Part shown: positions 39,815 through 50,008 of the stretch, one piece after another | Position numbering within the stretch: position 1 is the first letter of the stretch | How the letters are laid out: each line of letters begins with the position of its first letter | Source of the DNA: Candidatus Equimonas faecalis | GTDB taxonomy: Bacteria; Bacteroidota; Bacteroidia; Bacteroidales; Bacteroidaceae | DNA: 64,000 bases | Direction of reading: 5' to 3' | Assembly: GCA_018066245.1 (NCBI GenBank) | Contig: JAGHRT010000004.1 | Location: forward strand, 124,001 to 188,000 | Notes under the pieces: generated by a model | Databases searched by the model: none | What the model was told of the DNA's origin: nothing | What the model saw: the letters and a program-made list of their open reading frames with translations, nothing else | Translations under genes and position numbers: made by a program

Positions 39815-42517
39815 TTATGCATTATTGACAATGCGCACGTCGCGCTGGGGATAGGGTATTTCAATATGGTTTGCGTTGAGCGTATTATAGATGGCTTCCT
39901 GTATGCTGGCCTTGATACTTGCCGATTCGCTGACAAGCACCCACACCAGTACGTTGAGTTCCACGCTGCTGTCGCCGAAGTCGGAGAAGGCCACCTTTAC
40001 GGGTTTATCGGGGGCCATTACTTTGTCGCCTGTTGCGGTGGAGTAGTTCAGTCCCTCTACAGCCTTTACGAGCATCTCCCTGACAGCCTGTATGTCGGTG
40101 CCGTAGGCTATTCCCACGGAAACCTTCTGCAGAATGTAAAGGTTGCCACGCGTCAGGTTCTTGAAGTTCTTGCTGAACAGGGCACTGTTGAGGAAGGCTA
40201 TCAGCGAACCGTCGACTGTTATTATCTGAGTGCTCTGATACGTTATGGTATCAACTCTTCCGGTGATGCCATCGCATTCGATATAGTCGCCCACATGTAC
40301 GCGGCCAGCCATGAGTGAGATGCCGTAGAAGAAGTTTTCCAGAAGGTCCTTCATGGCGAAGCCCAAACCGGTGGCCAGACCTGCGGTCACCACGCTTATA
40401 CCGCTCTTGGGCACGTGCAGGATAACGAGCACATAGATGAAGTAAGTGCCCCACACCAGTATGCCAATCACGTTGCTGGCAAGGGTAAAGTTATGGTTGT
40501 CGTCCTTGCTGTGGTGAATTTTATAGTATTGGTAGAGGCTGCGCAGGAGATAGTTGAGATAGCGGAACACGAAGAAGCAGGCTGCTGCCGTACACAATTT
40601 TTCAAGGGAAATCTGTATGAGCCCTTCCTCGTTGATGAAGTTGTAATGGTAGGCTTTCACGCACACGGCGGTCATGTCGAACACGTCAGCCGCAAGGAAT
40701 ACGCTGAGGAGTACGGAGATGACGGCACAGATGGGCACAATGGCGCGATTCACGAGGTCGTAGAGCCACGTCAGGTGGATATACTGGCCCATGTGTGCCT
40801 TATTCAAAATAGCGTCGGTGGTAAGTTCCGGCGTCGCAGGGTGCAGGCCTGAGCGGATTTTCGTAAGGAGGCTGTCTTTCTCGTAACGCTCCATGAGGTC
40901 ATAGACGCAGGTGATTGTCTGAATGGCGGCCAGCTGAAACATCCACCACATCATGATTTCTACGGCCAGCAGAGTATAGCCATACAGCGACACGCAGGCA
41001 GCCACGACCATGGCGGCCAGTGAGATGAAACTGTAGATGAAATCAGAGGAGGGGAGCTTCTTCTTGGGCGCTTCCGCCGTTTTTTCATCGGGGGTAGCCT
41101 CAGCGGCCTCTTTTTCGGCGGAAGTTTCTTCGGACGGTGCGGCTTCAACGGCATCTTCCTTAGGAGCCTGAGGGGGAACTGCGGCCATCGCAGGCTTGTT
41201 GGCGTCCTTAATCATGCGCCACTGCCAATAGGTGAACAGAAGGAGCAGGGGCGGATAAACCACATTGACGAGCGTATTTGGAATCAGCACGATGCGGAAG
41301 AAGATGACGATGAAGGCCATGCACATGAAGGGCACGTAGAGTTTCTCCACGAGCTTGACGGAGCTTTCTTCCACGCGGATGAGCAAGCTGCCGTATATGA
41401 CGAGGGCAAGCCACGCAATGGTGGCCAAAAGCGACGTGGCCATCATAATGAAATTGTTGTGCACGGTGTTGTGGACAACCATGACGCTGAGCGCGAAGAA
41501 AAGCATCGTGAGCGTGGTCAGCAGGATGTGTTTGCGGTTGCCGGTGAAGATGCCGTCGAGCATGGTCGTGGGGTCGGCCTTGAAGCGGCGTGCCACGAAG
41601 GGCACGATGATGCGCACGAGCAACAGGCTAATCAGGAATCCCAACCCAAGGTATAGGATGATAAGCAAGCACATGAATTTAACCACTGGGCCGCGCCACT
41701 GTGAATAGGTGGCGGAGCGGTTTTCCAGCTGACTGTACTTGTCGGCAGTCTCGGTCTTCATGCGCTTCAGGGTGAAGGGCAACTGCATCATCACCTTGAG
41801 GTAGTTGTCGCCACCGTTGCGGAAGATGTTGTCCTGCACGCTGCGATAGCGCTCCTGGGCGTAGTCGTTGAGTTTTTTCACACGCTCGTTCACCACGTCG
41901 TAGTACTCTTTGTCGGCATTGATGGACAAGAGCATACGCTTCATGTTTTCGCGCAGGGCCTTGGCATAGAGGAGGCAACGGTCGCGGTCGGTTTGCTGCT
42001 GCGCGGTGAGCAGGTAGGTGCTGTCGTCCACTTTCTGCACGGCAGCTTCGGCGGTGCTGTCGGCCAGAGCAATAAGCAAAGAATCCGATTCGGTGTTGGC
42101 GGCTTTGCCCACAGCGGGCGGAAGTTCGGAAAGGGCATCCACGAGGCCGTTGTAGCGCTCCACCTCCGCACGGAACCTCTCGGAAATGCGAGCGTAGGGC
42201 ACATCGTTTTCGGCCAGTTCCCAATAGAGGTAAGTGGCCTGCTGACAGGCATAGGACACGTCAAAGGTGAAGTCCTGATTCTGCGAATAGAGCATCAGGG
42301 CTATCTGTTCGGAGCGTTGCATGAAGTCCACCAGTCGGTCGTGCTGGGCGGTGGCCATCTGCTCCATGCGGGCCATGTTGGCCTTCTGCTGCTTGTAGCT
42401 CTGTTCCAGCTCCGACCGGAGTACGCCAAGGGTGCGGGCGAGGTCCTTTTCTCTAAGGACGGCACCTGCCGGCAACAGGATTGCAGCCAGCAGGAGCAAG
42501 GTTATTATTCTTTTCAT
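39815..42517 (-). CDS. MscS-family mechanosensitive ion channel
   Basis: TAGLATGLGFAMKDLLENFFYGISLMAGRVHVGDYIECDGITGRVDTI; start MKRIITLLL. Confidence 0.93.
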   Translation of the reverse strand: MKRIITLLLLAAILLPAGAVLREKDLARTLGVLRSELEQSYKQQKANMARMEQMATAQHDRLVDFMQRSEQIALMLYSQNQDFTFDVSYACQQATYLYWELAENDVPYARISERFRAEVERYNGLVDALSELPPAVGKAANTESDSLLIALADSTAEAAVQKVDDSTYLLTAQQQTDRDRCLLYAKALRENMKRMLLSINADKEYYDVVNERVKKLNDYAQERYRSVQDNIFRNGGDNYLKVMMQLPFTLKRMKTETADKYSQLENRSATYSQWRGPVVKFMCLLIILYLGLGFLISLLLVRIIVPFVARRFKADPTTMLDGIFTGNRKHILLTTLTMLFFALSVMVVHNTVHNNFIMMATSLLATIAWLALVIYGSLLIRVEESSVKLVEKLYVPFMCMAFIVIFFRIVLIPNTLVNVVYPPLLLLFTYWQWRMIKDANKPAMAAVPPQAPKEDAVEAAPSEETSAEKEAAEATPDEKTAEAPKKKLPSSDFIYSFISLAAMVVAACVSLYGYTLLAVEIMMWWMFQLAAIQTITCVYDLMERYEKDSLLTKIRSGLHPATPELTTDAILNKAHMGQYIHLTWLYDLVNRAIVPICAVISVLLSVFLAADVFDMTAVCVKAYHYNFINEEGLIQISLEKLCTAAACFFVFRYLNYLLRSLYQYYKIHHSKDDNHNFTLASNVIGILVWGTYFIYVLVILHVPKSGISVVTAGLATGLGFAMKDLLENFFYGISLMAGRVHVGDYIECDGITGRVDTITYQSTQIITVDGSLIAFLNSALFSKNFKNLTRGNLYILQKVSVGIAYGTDIQAVREMLVKAVEGLNYSTATGDKVMAPDKPVKVAFSDFGDSSVELNVLVWVLVSESASIKASIQEAIYNTLNANHIEIPYPQRDVRIVNNA

Positions 42518-42581
42518 TGAAGGAGAATACGAGGGCAGGGGCATCCGGCTCTGTCCGGGTGCCCCTGAATGTATGAAACGG

Positions 42582-43772
42582 CTATTTCACCAGATTAAGG
42601 GTGTCGGAAGCTATGAGAAGCTCCTCGTCGGTGGGCACAACAACCACCTTCACGCGGCTGTCGGGGGCAGAGATGATTTCCTCCTCGCCGTTGTTGGCTC
42701 GATTCTTGGCCTGGTCGAGTTTTATGCCGAGAAAATCCAGACCCTCGCAGGCATCGCGGCGCACGTCCCACTGGTGCTCGCCCACGCCGGCGGTGAAGAT
42801 GAGGGTGTCCACGCCTCCCATGGCGGCGGCGTAGGCTCCGATGTATTTCTTAATACGGTAACCATACATTTCGAGGGCCAGGCGGGCACGTTCGTTGCCC
42901 TGCTCGTTGGCGGCCTCTATTTCGCGCATGTCGCTGCTCACGCCGCTGATGCCCAGCACGCCGCTCTTCTTGTTGAGCAGGTCGGCCATTTCATCGGGAG
43001 TAAAGCCTTCGGCCTTCATGATAGCGATAACGGCGCTGGGGTCCACGTCGCCTGAGCGAGAGCCCATCATAAGGCCCTCCAGCGGCGTAAGACCCATGCT
43101 GGTATCTACGCACTTGCCGTGGCAGACGGCGCTCACGCTGGCTCCATTGCCGATATGGCAGCTCACAATGCGCTGGCTTTCAAGGCTCACGCCGAGAACT
43201 TCGCTCACGCGGGCGGTTACGAAGCGGTGGCTCGTGCCGTGTGCGCCCCAACGGCGGATGCGGTTCTGCTCATAATACTTGTAGGGCACGGCATACATAT
43301 AAGCCTTTGGCGGCATGGTCTGATGGAAGCTCGTGTCGAACACGAACACCTGCGGCAAGTCGGGCAGCAGGGCCTTCACGGCCTCATAGCCCTTCAGGTG
43401 GGCGGGATTGTGGAGCGGGGCGAGGTCCATGAAGCCCTTCCACTCCTCCAACATTTCAGGCGTAACGAGTTTGCTCTCCGTAAAGGTGCCGCCAGCCACG
43501 ATGCGGTGGCCTGCCGCGCCAATCTCGCTGATGTCCTTCACAGCGCCGTACTCGGGATGCGTCAGGGTGTCGAACATCATCTTGATTCCCTCCGTGTGGG
43601 TGGGACAATCGAAGGGAATGACGCGCTTCTCACCAGCGAGGGTGGCTTTGAGGAAAGCTCCAGGCAGGCCGATTTTCTCAATGCCGCCGGCGGCCAATAC
43701 GCTTCGGTCGTCCATCTCGTAGAGCTTGTACTTGATACTGCTGCTTCCGCAGTTCACAACAAGGATTTTCAT
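42582..43772 (-). CDS. ackA: Acetate kinase
   Basis: ILVVNCGSSSIKYKL, RWGAHGTSHRFV, HIGNGASVSAV. Confidence 0.98.
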   Translation of the reverse strand: MKILVVNCGSSSIKYKLYEMDDRSVLAAGGIEKIGLPGAFLKATLAGEKRVIPFDCPTHTEGIKMMFDTLTHPEYGAVKDISEIGAAGHRIVAGGTFTESKLVTPEMLEEWKGFMDLAPLHNPAHLKGYEAVKALLPDLPQVFVFDTSFHQTMPPKAYMYAVPYKYYEQNRIRRWGAHGTSHRFVTARVSEVLGVSLESQRIVSCHIGNGASVSAVCHGKCVDTSMGLTPLEGLMMGSRSGDVDPSAVIAIMKAEGFTPDEMADLLNKKSGVLGISGVSSDMREIEAANEQGNERARLALEMYGYRIKKYIGAYAAAMGGVDTLIFTAGVGEHQWDVRRDACEGLDFLGIKLDQAKNRANNGEEEIISAPDSRVKVVVVPTDEELLIASDTLNLVK

Positions 43773-43868
43773 GACTTTATGGGAATTTTAGTTGTTTTCG
43801 GCTTGCAAATATACAAAATTTCGCCCACACAAGTGCCACGTCTCGCAGCTTTTTTGTAAATTCGCGGC

Positions 43869-44801
43869 GTGAAAGCATCAAAACCATACATTTTGAACGT
43901 CAATGGGCGGCTTCTGAGCCTCGACAAACCCTTGGTAATGGGCATCCTCAACGCCACCCCCGACTCCTTCTACGCCGCCTCGCGCACCTTCCCCGCCGAC
44001 AGGGAGAACTATCCCGCCGACAGGGAAAACTATCCCGCCGATAGGGAGAACTACTCCGCCGATAGTTTTCAGTGGCCGCAGAAGGAAGGACAGCCGGTCG
44101 AAGAAGCCTTACGCGCACGCGTGCGCCAAATAAAAGAGGAGGGGGCCGCACTCATCGATGTAGGAGCCTGCTCCACACGCCCCCACTCCACCCCTTGTTC
44201 TGCCGCTGAGGAGATGGAACGACTCGCCACGGCCTTGCGCATCGTCCGCGAGGAAGCCCCCGGCCTGCCGGTCAGCGTCGATACGTTCCGTGCCGACGTG
44301 GCACGCTTTGCAGTGGAAGAAGGCGGCGCAACCCTCATCAACGACATCAGCGGCGGCCTTCTCGACCCTCAAATGCACCACACCGTGAGCCGCCTCGGCG
44401 TGCCCTACATACTCACCCACTGGCAGGAAGAACCCCACCCCGACGACACTCCGGCCCACGTACTCCAGCACCTTGCCGTCCAAGCCCAGCATCTGCGCGA
44501 CCTCGGCCAGTGCGACATCATCGCCGACCCCGGTTTCGGATTCGGCAAGACACTCGCCCAAAACTATGCCCTCATGCGCCAGCTCGCCGCCTTCCGCCAG
44601 CTTGACCTCCCCCTGCTTGTAGGCATCAGCCGCAAAAGCATGATTTACCAGCTCACCGGCGGCACGCCCGATACGGCCCTGCCCGCCACCTCGGCCCTCC
44701 ACCTCTACGCCTTGCAGCAGGGAGCGCACATCCTGCGCGTCCACGACGTCCGGGCCGCCATCGACATCATACGCATCCACTCCCAGCTCAACCCGGCCTA
44801 A
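43869..44801 (+). CDS. folP: Dihydropteroate synthase (GTG start)
   Basis: VMGILNATPDSFYAASR, IDVGACSTRP, LINDISGG, IADPGFGFGKT, LVGISRKSM. Confidence 0.97.
   Translation: MKASKPYILNVNGRLLSLDKPLVMGILNATPDSFYAASRTFPADRENYPADRENYPADRENYSADSFQWPQKEGQPVEEALRARVRQIKEEGAALIDVGACSTRPHSTPCSAAEEMERLATALRIVREEAPGLPVSVDTFRADVARFAVEEGGATLINDISGGLLDPQMHHTVSRLGVPYILTHWQEEPHPDDTPAHVLQHLAVQAQHLRDLGQCDIIADPGFGFGKTLAQNYALMRQLAAFRQLDLPLLVGISRKSMIYQLTGGTPDTALPATSALHLYALQQGAHILRVHDVRAAIDIIRIHSQLNPA
43993..44072 (+). repeat. 21-bp in-frame tandem repeat within folP (4 units)
   Basis: CCGCCGAYAGG(G)AGAACTATC at 43993, 44014, 44035, 44056; protein PADRENYPADRENYPADRENYSAD. Confidence 0.97.
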
Positions 44802-45586
44802 TGATACAGTTTGACATCAAGGATGCCATCGACATTCTCCTCGTAGGCACCCTGCTCTACTACCTCTACACGCTCATGCGCCGCTCACGATCGGCCAACC
44901 TGTTCAACGGCCTCATCGTGTTCGTCCTCGTATGGATAATGGTGAGCTATATCTTCGAGATGCGCCTCCTCGGAGGCATTCTCGACCGCGCCGTGAACGT
45001 GGGAGCCCTCGCTCTGGTCGTGCTCTTTCAGGACGACCTGCGGCACTTCTTCAGTTCGCTCGGCTCACAGCAGAACGCCGGCCTTCTCAGGCGGTATATG
45101 CGCCGCTTCGTCAGCCGCGACGACGCCAAGACACAATCCTACCACGACGAAATCATGGCCTTGGTGATGGCCTGCGTCAGCATGGGACGACAGAAAGTGG
45201 GCGCCCTCATCGTGGTGGAGAAGCGGACGAAGCTCAACGACGAAGCCGCCACAGGCGAAACCATCGACGCACACGTCAGCCAGCGCCTTATTGAAAACAT
45301 CTTCTTCAAGAACTCTCCACTCCACGACGGCGCACTCCTCGTCAGCGGCAGAAGACTAAGAGCCGCCGGCTGCATTCTGCCCGTCAGCCACGACAGCGAC
45401 ATTCCCAAAAACCTTGGACTACGCCACCGTGCCGCACTGGGCATCACGCAGAAGTGCGACTGCCTCGCCATCATCGTAAGCGAAGAAACCGGTGCCATAA
45501 GCATAGCCGAAAACGGACGCTTCCAGCTGCGCCTCAGCGCCGAAGAACTGGAAACCGCCCTCACCCGCACGTTTGAGAAGGCCTGA
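44801..45586 (+). CDS. cdaA: Diadenylate cyclase
   Basis: N-terminal TMs; SPLHDGALLV and LRHRAALGI DAC motifs. Confidence 0.96.
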   Translation: MIQFDIKDAIDILLVGTLLYYLYTLMRRSRSANLFNGLIVFVLVWIMVSYIFEMRLLGGILDRAVNVGALALVVLFQDDLRHFFSSLGSQQNAGLLRRYMRRFVSRDDAKTQSYHDEIMALVMACVSMGRQKVGALIVVEKRTKLNDEAATGETIDAHVSQRLIENIFFKNSPLHDGALLVSGRRLRAAGCILPVSHDSDIPKNLGLRHRAALGITQKCDCLAIIVSEETGAISIAENGRFQLRLSAEELETALTRTFEKA

Positions 45587-45641
45587 ACCCGCAGCCACCA
45601 CACGCACATTCTCCAAATTTTCACCTTAAATAATTCAACCT

Positions 45642-46946
45642 ATGAAACATTCAGTTCCACGCCTCCTGCTTCTCGCAGCCCTCGGCCTTACCCTGCACGC
45701 CACAGCCTCGGCGAGCCTCAGGGACAGCCTTATCGAAACGCCCATCGACACCACCACTCTGGCGATGGATCGCTACAACCCCGAAATCGGCTACTTCCAG
45801 AAAGCCTACTCCAACCTGGGCGACCCGCGCTTCATGTACGGTTCAGGCAATTTTGCCATAGGCATAGGCGGCACCATCCGTGCCTCCGCCTATTACGACC
45901 TGTACGGCTCGCCTTCAAAGGACAACCCCCAATTCAATCTGGTCGATATAGCCATACCGACGGACAATGCCAACAAGTTCGGCATCTCCGCCGCCAACAC
46001 GGAGTTCCACATAAAGGCACGCAGCAAATTCAAGAAGCACAACATCCTCGCTTTCCTCCAAGTGAACGCCAACGACGAGGAGTTCATAAAACTGAACCAA
46101 GCCTACGTCTCAATCGACGGACTGACCATCGGTAAGGTCTATTCGTTCTTCATGGACCTGGAAGCCGGCACGCGCACGGTGGACTTGGCAGGCCCATGCA
46201 CCCAAATCAGCCGCTCACACCCCCTTGTCGGCTACAAACACAGCTTCGGCTCCCACTGGACGGCGGGCCTCGCGCTTGAGAAGCCCCAAGTGAATGCCAC
46301 AGACTTCACCGAGCAAGGCATACAGCTTGACAACCAATCCATGCCCGACGTTACGTTGCAAGGCAAGTACAAGTGGAGCAAAGGCCACATACAGTTGGCT
46401 GCCGTACTCCGCAACATGTCCTACTGGAAGCATGAAAAAGGCCCTGTTAAGGCTGACGAAGGCGAAACGCGCCACGTTGGAGGCTGGGGCATTTCTTTGA
46501 GCGGACGCTTCGCCCCCTCCTCACGCGGACACATCTCCTTCCAGAGCTATTACGGCAGGGGCATTGGCCATTACATCAATAAGGTGGATGCCGTCAATCT
46601 TGACTTGGGCGCTGCCGACTACGACGCTGTGGCCGACCGCTACAACTCCATGAAGGCCGTGCCTGTATATGGCGGTTTCATAGCTGGCCGCTACCGCTGG
46701 TCGCGTAGCCTTACGTCGAACTTCGTGATTGGCTACGTCTATGCCTCCCACCGCGACGGCGTAGTGGTGCAGGACCAGTTCAAGTTTGCCACATACGGTG
46801 CCGTCAATCTGTTCTACTTCGTGAGCGACTACTGCTCCGTGGGCCTGGAATACGCAGGCGGCGGGCGCAGCAACTACCACGCCCCCGGCGAGAAGCACTA
46901 CGGGCGCGGCAACCGCCTCAACGCGGCTTTCATCTACATGTTCTAA
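45642..46946 (+). CDS. Outer-membrane porin-like beta-barrel
   Basis: Signal peptide; alternating beta strands; C-terminal aromatic (AFIYMF). Confidence 0.82.
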   Translation: MKHSVPRLLLLAALGLTLHATASASLRDSLIETPIDTTTLAMDRYNPEIGYFQKAYSNLGDPRFMYGSGNFAIGIGGTIRASAYYDLYGSPSKDNPQFNLVDIAIPTDNANKFGISAANTEFHIKARSKFKKHNILAFLQVNANDEEFIKLNQAYVSIDGLTIGKVYSFFMDLEAGTRTVDLAGPCTQISRSHPLVGYKHSFGSHWTAGLALEKPQVNATDFTEQGIQLDNQSMPDVTLQGKYKWSKGHIQLAAVLRNMSYWKHEKGPVKADEGETRHVGGWGISLSGRFAPSSRGHISFQSYYGRGIGHYINKVDAVNLDLGAADYDAVADRYNSMKAVPVYGGFIAGRYRWSRSLTSNFVIGYVYASHRDGVVVQDQFKFATYGAVNLFYFVSDYCSVGLEYAGGGRSNYHAPGEKHYGRGNRLNAAFIYMF

Positions 46947-46981
46947 GAGCACGCAGCCGCGCCGGACGGCACGGCACCCGC

Positions 46982-47060
46982 CTATAGGGTAGCGGAAACT
47001 GCCGTATAGGACAGGACAAACAATCCCGCCGATAGAAAAAACTATCGGCGGGATTGTTTT
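46982..47060. repeat. 22/21-bp array, last two units forming a perfect terminator
   Basis: Units at 46982, 47004, 47026; AATCCCGCCGATAG-AAAAAA-CTATCGGCGGGATT-GTTTT. Confidence 0.92.
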
Positions 47061-47122
47061 GCAGGCCGTGGCGGCACTCCTTTATTATATATACGCGCGT
47101 GTGCGCGTAAGGCGGCCTCAGC

Positions 47123-49321
47123 CTACTTGTCGGTCATTTCAAACGTCAGCGTGCCTCCCTCGGCCAGCAGGCTGTGGGGGATGGTGGTGCGCTTCCAGGG
47201 CTTGCCGTTCCACAGCACGCGGCGCACGTATTTGTTCTGCTCCGAAAGGTTCTTGGCCACCACGACAAGTGTGCGTCCGCCGCCGAGTTGGAGGGCGATG
47301 CGGGGCATCTGCGGTGCGCCGAGCACGTATTCTGCGCTCACGGGGTCCACGGGATAGAAGCCCATGCTGGAGAGCATGTACCAGGCCGACATCTGTCCGC
47401 AGTCGTCGTTGCCCGACAGGCCGTCGGGGCGGGGCTGATAGAGCGTGGTGCAGATTTGGCGCACGAGTTCCTGCGTGCGGCGGGGCTGTCCGGCCAGCGT
47501 GTAGAGGTAGGCCACGTGGTGCGAAGGCTCATTGCCGTGGGCGTATTGGCCTATCAGGCCGGTAACGTCGCTCAGCGTAGTGGTGAGGCGCAGCGTAAAG
47601 AAGGAGTCGAGTTTCTGGCAGAAGGCCTGTTTGCCCCCGAGCAGGCGTATGAGGCCGGGCACGTCGTGCTGGACGTGGAAAGTGTACTGCCAGGCGTTGC
47701 CCTCGGTGTAGTCGCCGCCGATACTCTCGGAGTGGCCCACGGCAGAGGGCTGGAAGGGCGATTTCCAAGTGCCGTCCGACAGACGGGGGCGGGCAAAGCC
47801 CGTACTGGTGTCGAACAGGTTTTTCCACCAAGTGGCCTGCTCGGCATAGCGGGCGGCATCGGCTTTCTTGCCCAGGGCCTGGGCCATGCGGAAGGCGGCG
47901 TAGTCGTCGTAGGCACACTCCAGGGTGCGGCTCACGCTCTCTGACTCCGTCAGGTCGGTGGGGAAGTAGTGATAGCGGTTGCGCAGCTCCCAATCGCTCT
48001 TGGGCTCGTGGCTCACGCTCAGGCTCCGGTCCACGGCACGCCAGGCACGCTCTGCATCGAAGCCTCGGAAGCCCTTCATATAGGCTTCGGCGACGATGCT
48101 CACGGCGTGGTTGCCTATCATGCAGTAGTTGTCGTTGCCCCAAAGCCCCCAGATGGGCAAATGACCCAAGCGCTCGCCCTGCGTGATGAGGGAATTGACG
48201 AGGCCGTCCACGCGGTCGGGGAAGGCCAGCGTATAGAAGGGGTGAAGGGCTCGGTAAGTATCCCAGCACGAGAAGGTGCTGTACTCGGGAGCCTCGCCGG
48301 CATCGGCCAGATTGTTGGGCTGAATGAGGGCGTGATAGACGGAGGTGTAGAAATTGGTCTTCTGGTCGTCGGCTCCATCGATGGTGAAGCGTTCCAGCAT
48401 CCGCTGCCAGTCCTGCGTGGCCTGCCGGCGAATCGCGTCGAAGCCGCCCTGGGCTTCCGCCTTCAGGTTGTGCTTGGCTCCCTCCACGCTGCGGCTGCTC
48501 AGGGCCACATACACTTCCAGCGGCTCGCCCTGGCCTGCGCCTGCGAGGTCGAACTCAAAGAGCAACTTGCGCCCCTTCTCCTCGGCTCGGAGCGGGCGGT
48601 CGTGCATCTTGGCCATAGGTTTGGAGAAACGGAGCACGAAATAAACGTCCTGGTCCGTCCAGATGACGCTGCGCGTGTGGCCGGACAGCGTCTGCGCGTC
48701 CTCCCAACACACTTCGGAGGCCTTGATTTGCTCGAAGTAGGATGTGGGCTGCCAGGCGGGGGCGTGCTGCAAATCCACATAGAGGCCGAAGGGCGTGTGT
48801 CCCTCCACGGGCTCCTGACCGCCGGCGGCGGGGAAGGTGAAGCGGTAGCAGCCCACGTGTTCGGTGGCCGTGGCCTCGGTCTTGATGCCGGAGGTGTAGG
48901 TTACGGTGTAGTAGCCAGGGGCGGCCTTCTCGCTCTGTGCGTCGTAAGTGGCAGGACACGCGCCCGTCTTAGGCTCCGAGTCGGGAGCGGCCTTCCGCGT
49001 GAGGCGTTGCAGCACGTCGCCGTCGATGAGCGTAGGCTGCACGAGGATGTCGCCCAGGTCGGCGCATCCCGTACCGTTGAGGCAGGTCTGGGCGAAGCCC
49101 CATATCGTGGGGTCGCCGTGGACGTAGCCCGTGCAGTACTGCCAGCCCACGGAACCGGTCCAAGGGGAGGCCTGCACCAGGCCGAAGGGGCGGCACGCGC
49201 CAGGGAAGGTATGCCCCGTGGCAGCAGTGCCAATGAAAGGATTGACGAAGCGTGTGAGGTCTTCGGCCTGCCCTGCGAGGGTCAGCAGCCAAAGAGCGAT
49301 GAGAGGAATGATTCTACGCAT
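47123..49321 (-). CDS. GH92-family alpha-mannosidase-like glycosidase
   Basis: FVNPFIGTAATGHTFPGACRPFGLVQASPWTG, FSCWDTYRALHPFYTL, GNDDCGQMSAWYMLSSMGFYPVDP. Confidence 0.95.
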   Translation of the reverse strand: MRRIIPLIALWLLTLAGQAEDLTRFVNPFIGTAATGHTFPGACRPFGLVQASPWTGSVGWQYCTGYVHGDPTIWGFAQTCLNGTGCADLGDILVQPTLIDGDVLQRLTRKAAPDSEPKTGACPATYDAQSEKAAPGYYTVTYTSGIKTEATATEHVGCYRFTFPAAGGQEPVEGHTPFGLYVDLQHAPAWQPTSYFEQIKASEVCWEDAQTLSGHTRSVIWTDQDVYFVLRFSKPMAKMHDRPLRAEEKGRKLLFEFDLAGAGQGEPLEVYVALSSRSVEGAKHNLKAEAQGGFDAIRRQATQDWQRMLERFTIDGADDQKTNFYTSVYHALIQPNNLADAGEAPEYSTFSCWDTYRALHPFYTLAFPDRVDGLVNSLITQGERLGHLPIWGLWGNDNYCMIGNHAVSIVAEAYMKGFRGFDAERAWRAVDRSLSVSHEPKSDWELRNRYHYFPTDLTESESVSRTLECAYDDYAAFRMAQALGKKADAARYAEQATWWKNLFDTSTGFARPRLSDGTWKSPFQPSAVGHSESIGGDYTEGNAWQYTFHVQHDVPGLIRLLGGKQAFCQKLDSFFTLRLTTTLSDVTGLIGQYAHGNEPSHHVAYLYTLAGQPRRTQELVRQICTTLYQPRPDGLSGNDDCGQMSAWYMLSSMGFYPVDPVSAEYVLGAPQMPRIALQLGGGRTLVVVAKNLSEQNKYVRRVLWNGKPWKRTTIPHSLLAEGGTLTFEMTDK

Positions 49322-49378
49322 GGTTACACATTGTTTATATATAAAGGTTTGCTTGTCTATCGGGTGGCGTTTCCTACT

Positions 49379-49488
49379 CCATACAGTCGTTTTCACTACT
49401 CTATACAGTAGTTTCTACTACTCTATACGATAGTTTTTCCTACTCTATACAGTAGTTTTCACTACTCTATACGGCAGTTTCGCATGGG
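49379..49488. repeat. 22-bp tandem array (5 units)
   Basis: Units at 49379, 49401, 49423, 49445, 49467. Confidence 0.96.
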
Positions 49489-49646
49489 CCGCCTACAGTT
49501 TTTCCGCCTTCAAGGCGGCAGGACAGGAGCCGTAGGGCAGTCAGGACCGGCCCTGCGCAAACTTCCCTTTTTACAGGGTTACGCATGGCAAAGGTACGAA
49601 AAAAAACGCACACCCGCCGCCTCGCGCAAAGAAAAAGCAGGAAAAG

Positions 49647-49678
49647 TTTGGCCAGAAGCAGAATTATTCGTACTTTTG
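49647..49678 (+). promoter_or_regulatory. Bacteroidetes-type promoter for tRNA-Thr
   Basis: TTTG, 20 bp, TACTTTTG. Confidence 0.65.
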
Positions 49679-49702
49679 CACCTGCAAACCACACGAAAGG
49701 CC

Positions 49703-49775
<73 letters not shown>

Positions 49776-49779
49776 CAAC

Positions 49780-49814
49780 AAAAGGCAGGAAGCCCATCAG
49801 CTTCCTGCCTTTGC
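49780..49814 (+). terminator. Terminator after tRNA
   Basis: AAAGGCAGGAAGC..GCTTCCTGCCTTT. Confidence 0.8.
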
Positions 49815-50008
49815 CTTGCACGAAAATGCCCGAAAGACAGGGCAAACCTACCAAAAAAGCCCACCATCTTATAAGAAAAACAGAAAAAACCGCCAAAAAG
49901 CGCGGCCAATTCCTATTTTTTCACTAACTTTGCCCGCTGAATTGGGCAGTCCTCCCCAAAGGAGCCCTCACTATCCGCAAATTCAAAAAAACAAATCAAA
50001 TAACAGAA

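Noticed and set aside
47969-49411. 480-aa plus-strand ORF
   Set aside because: Antisense shadow of the GH92 gene.
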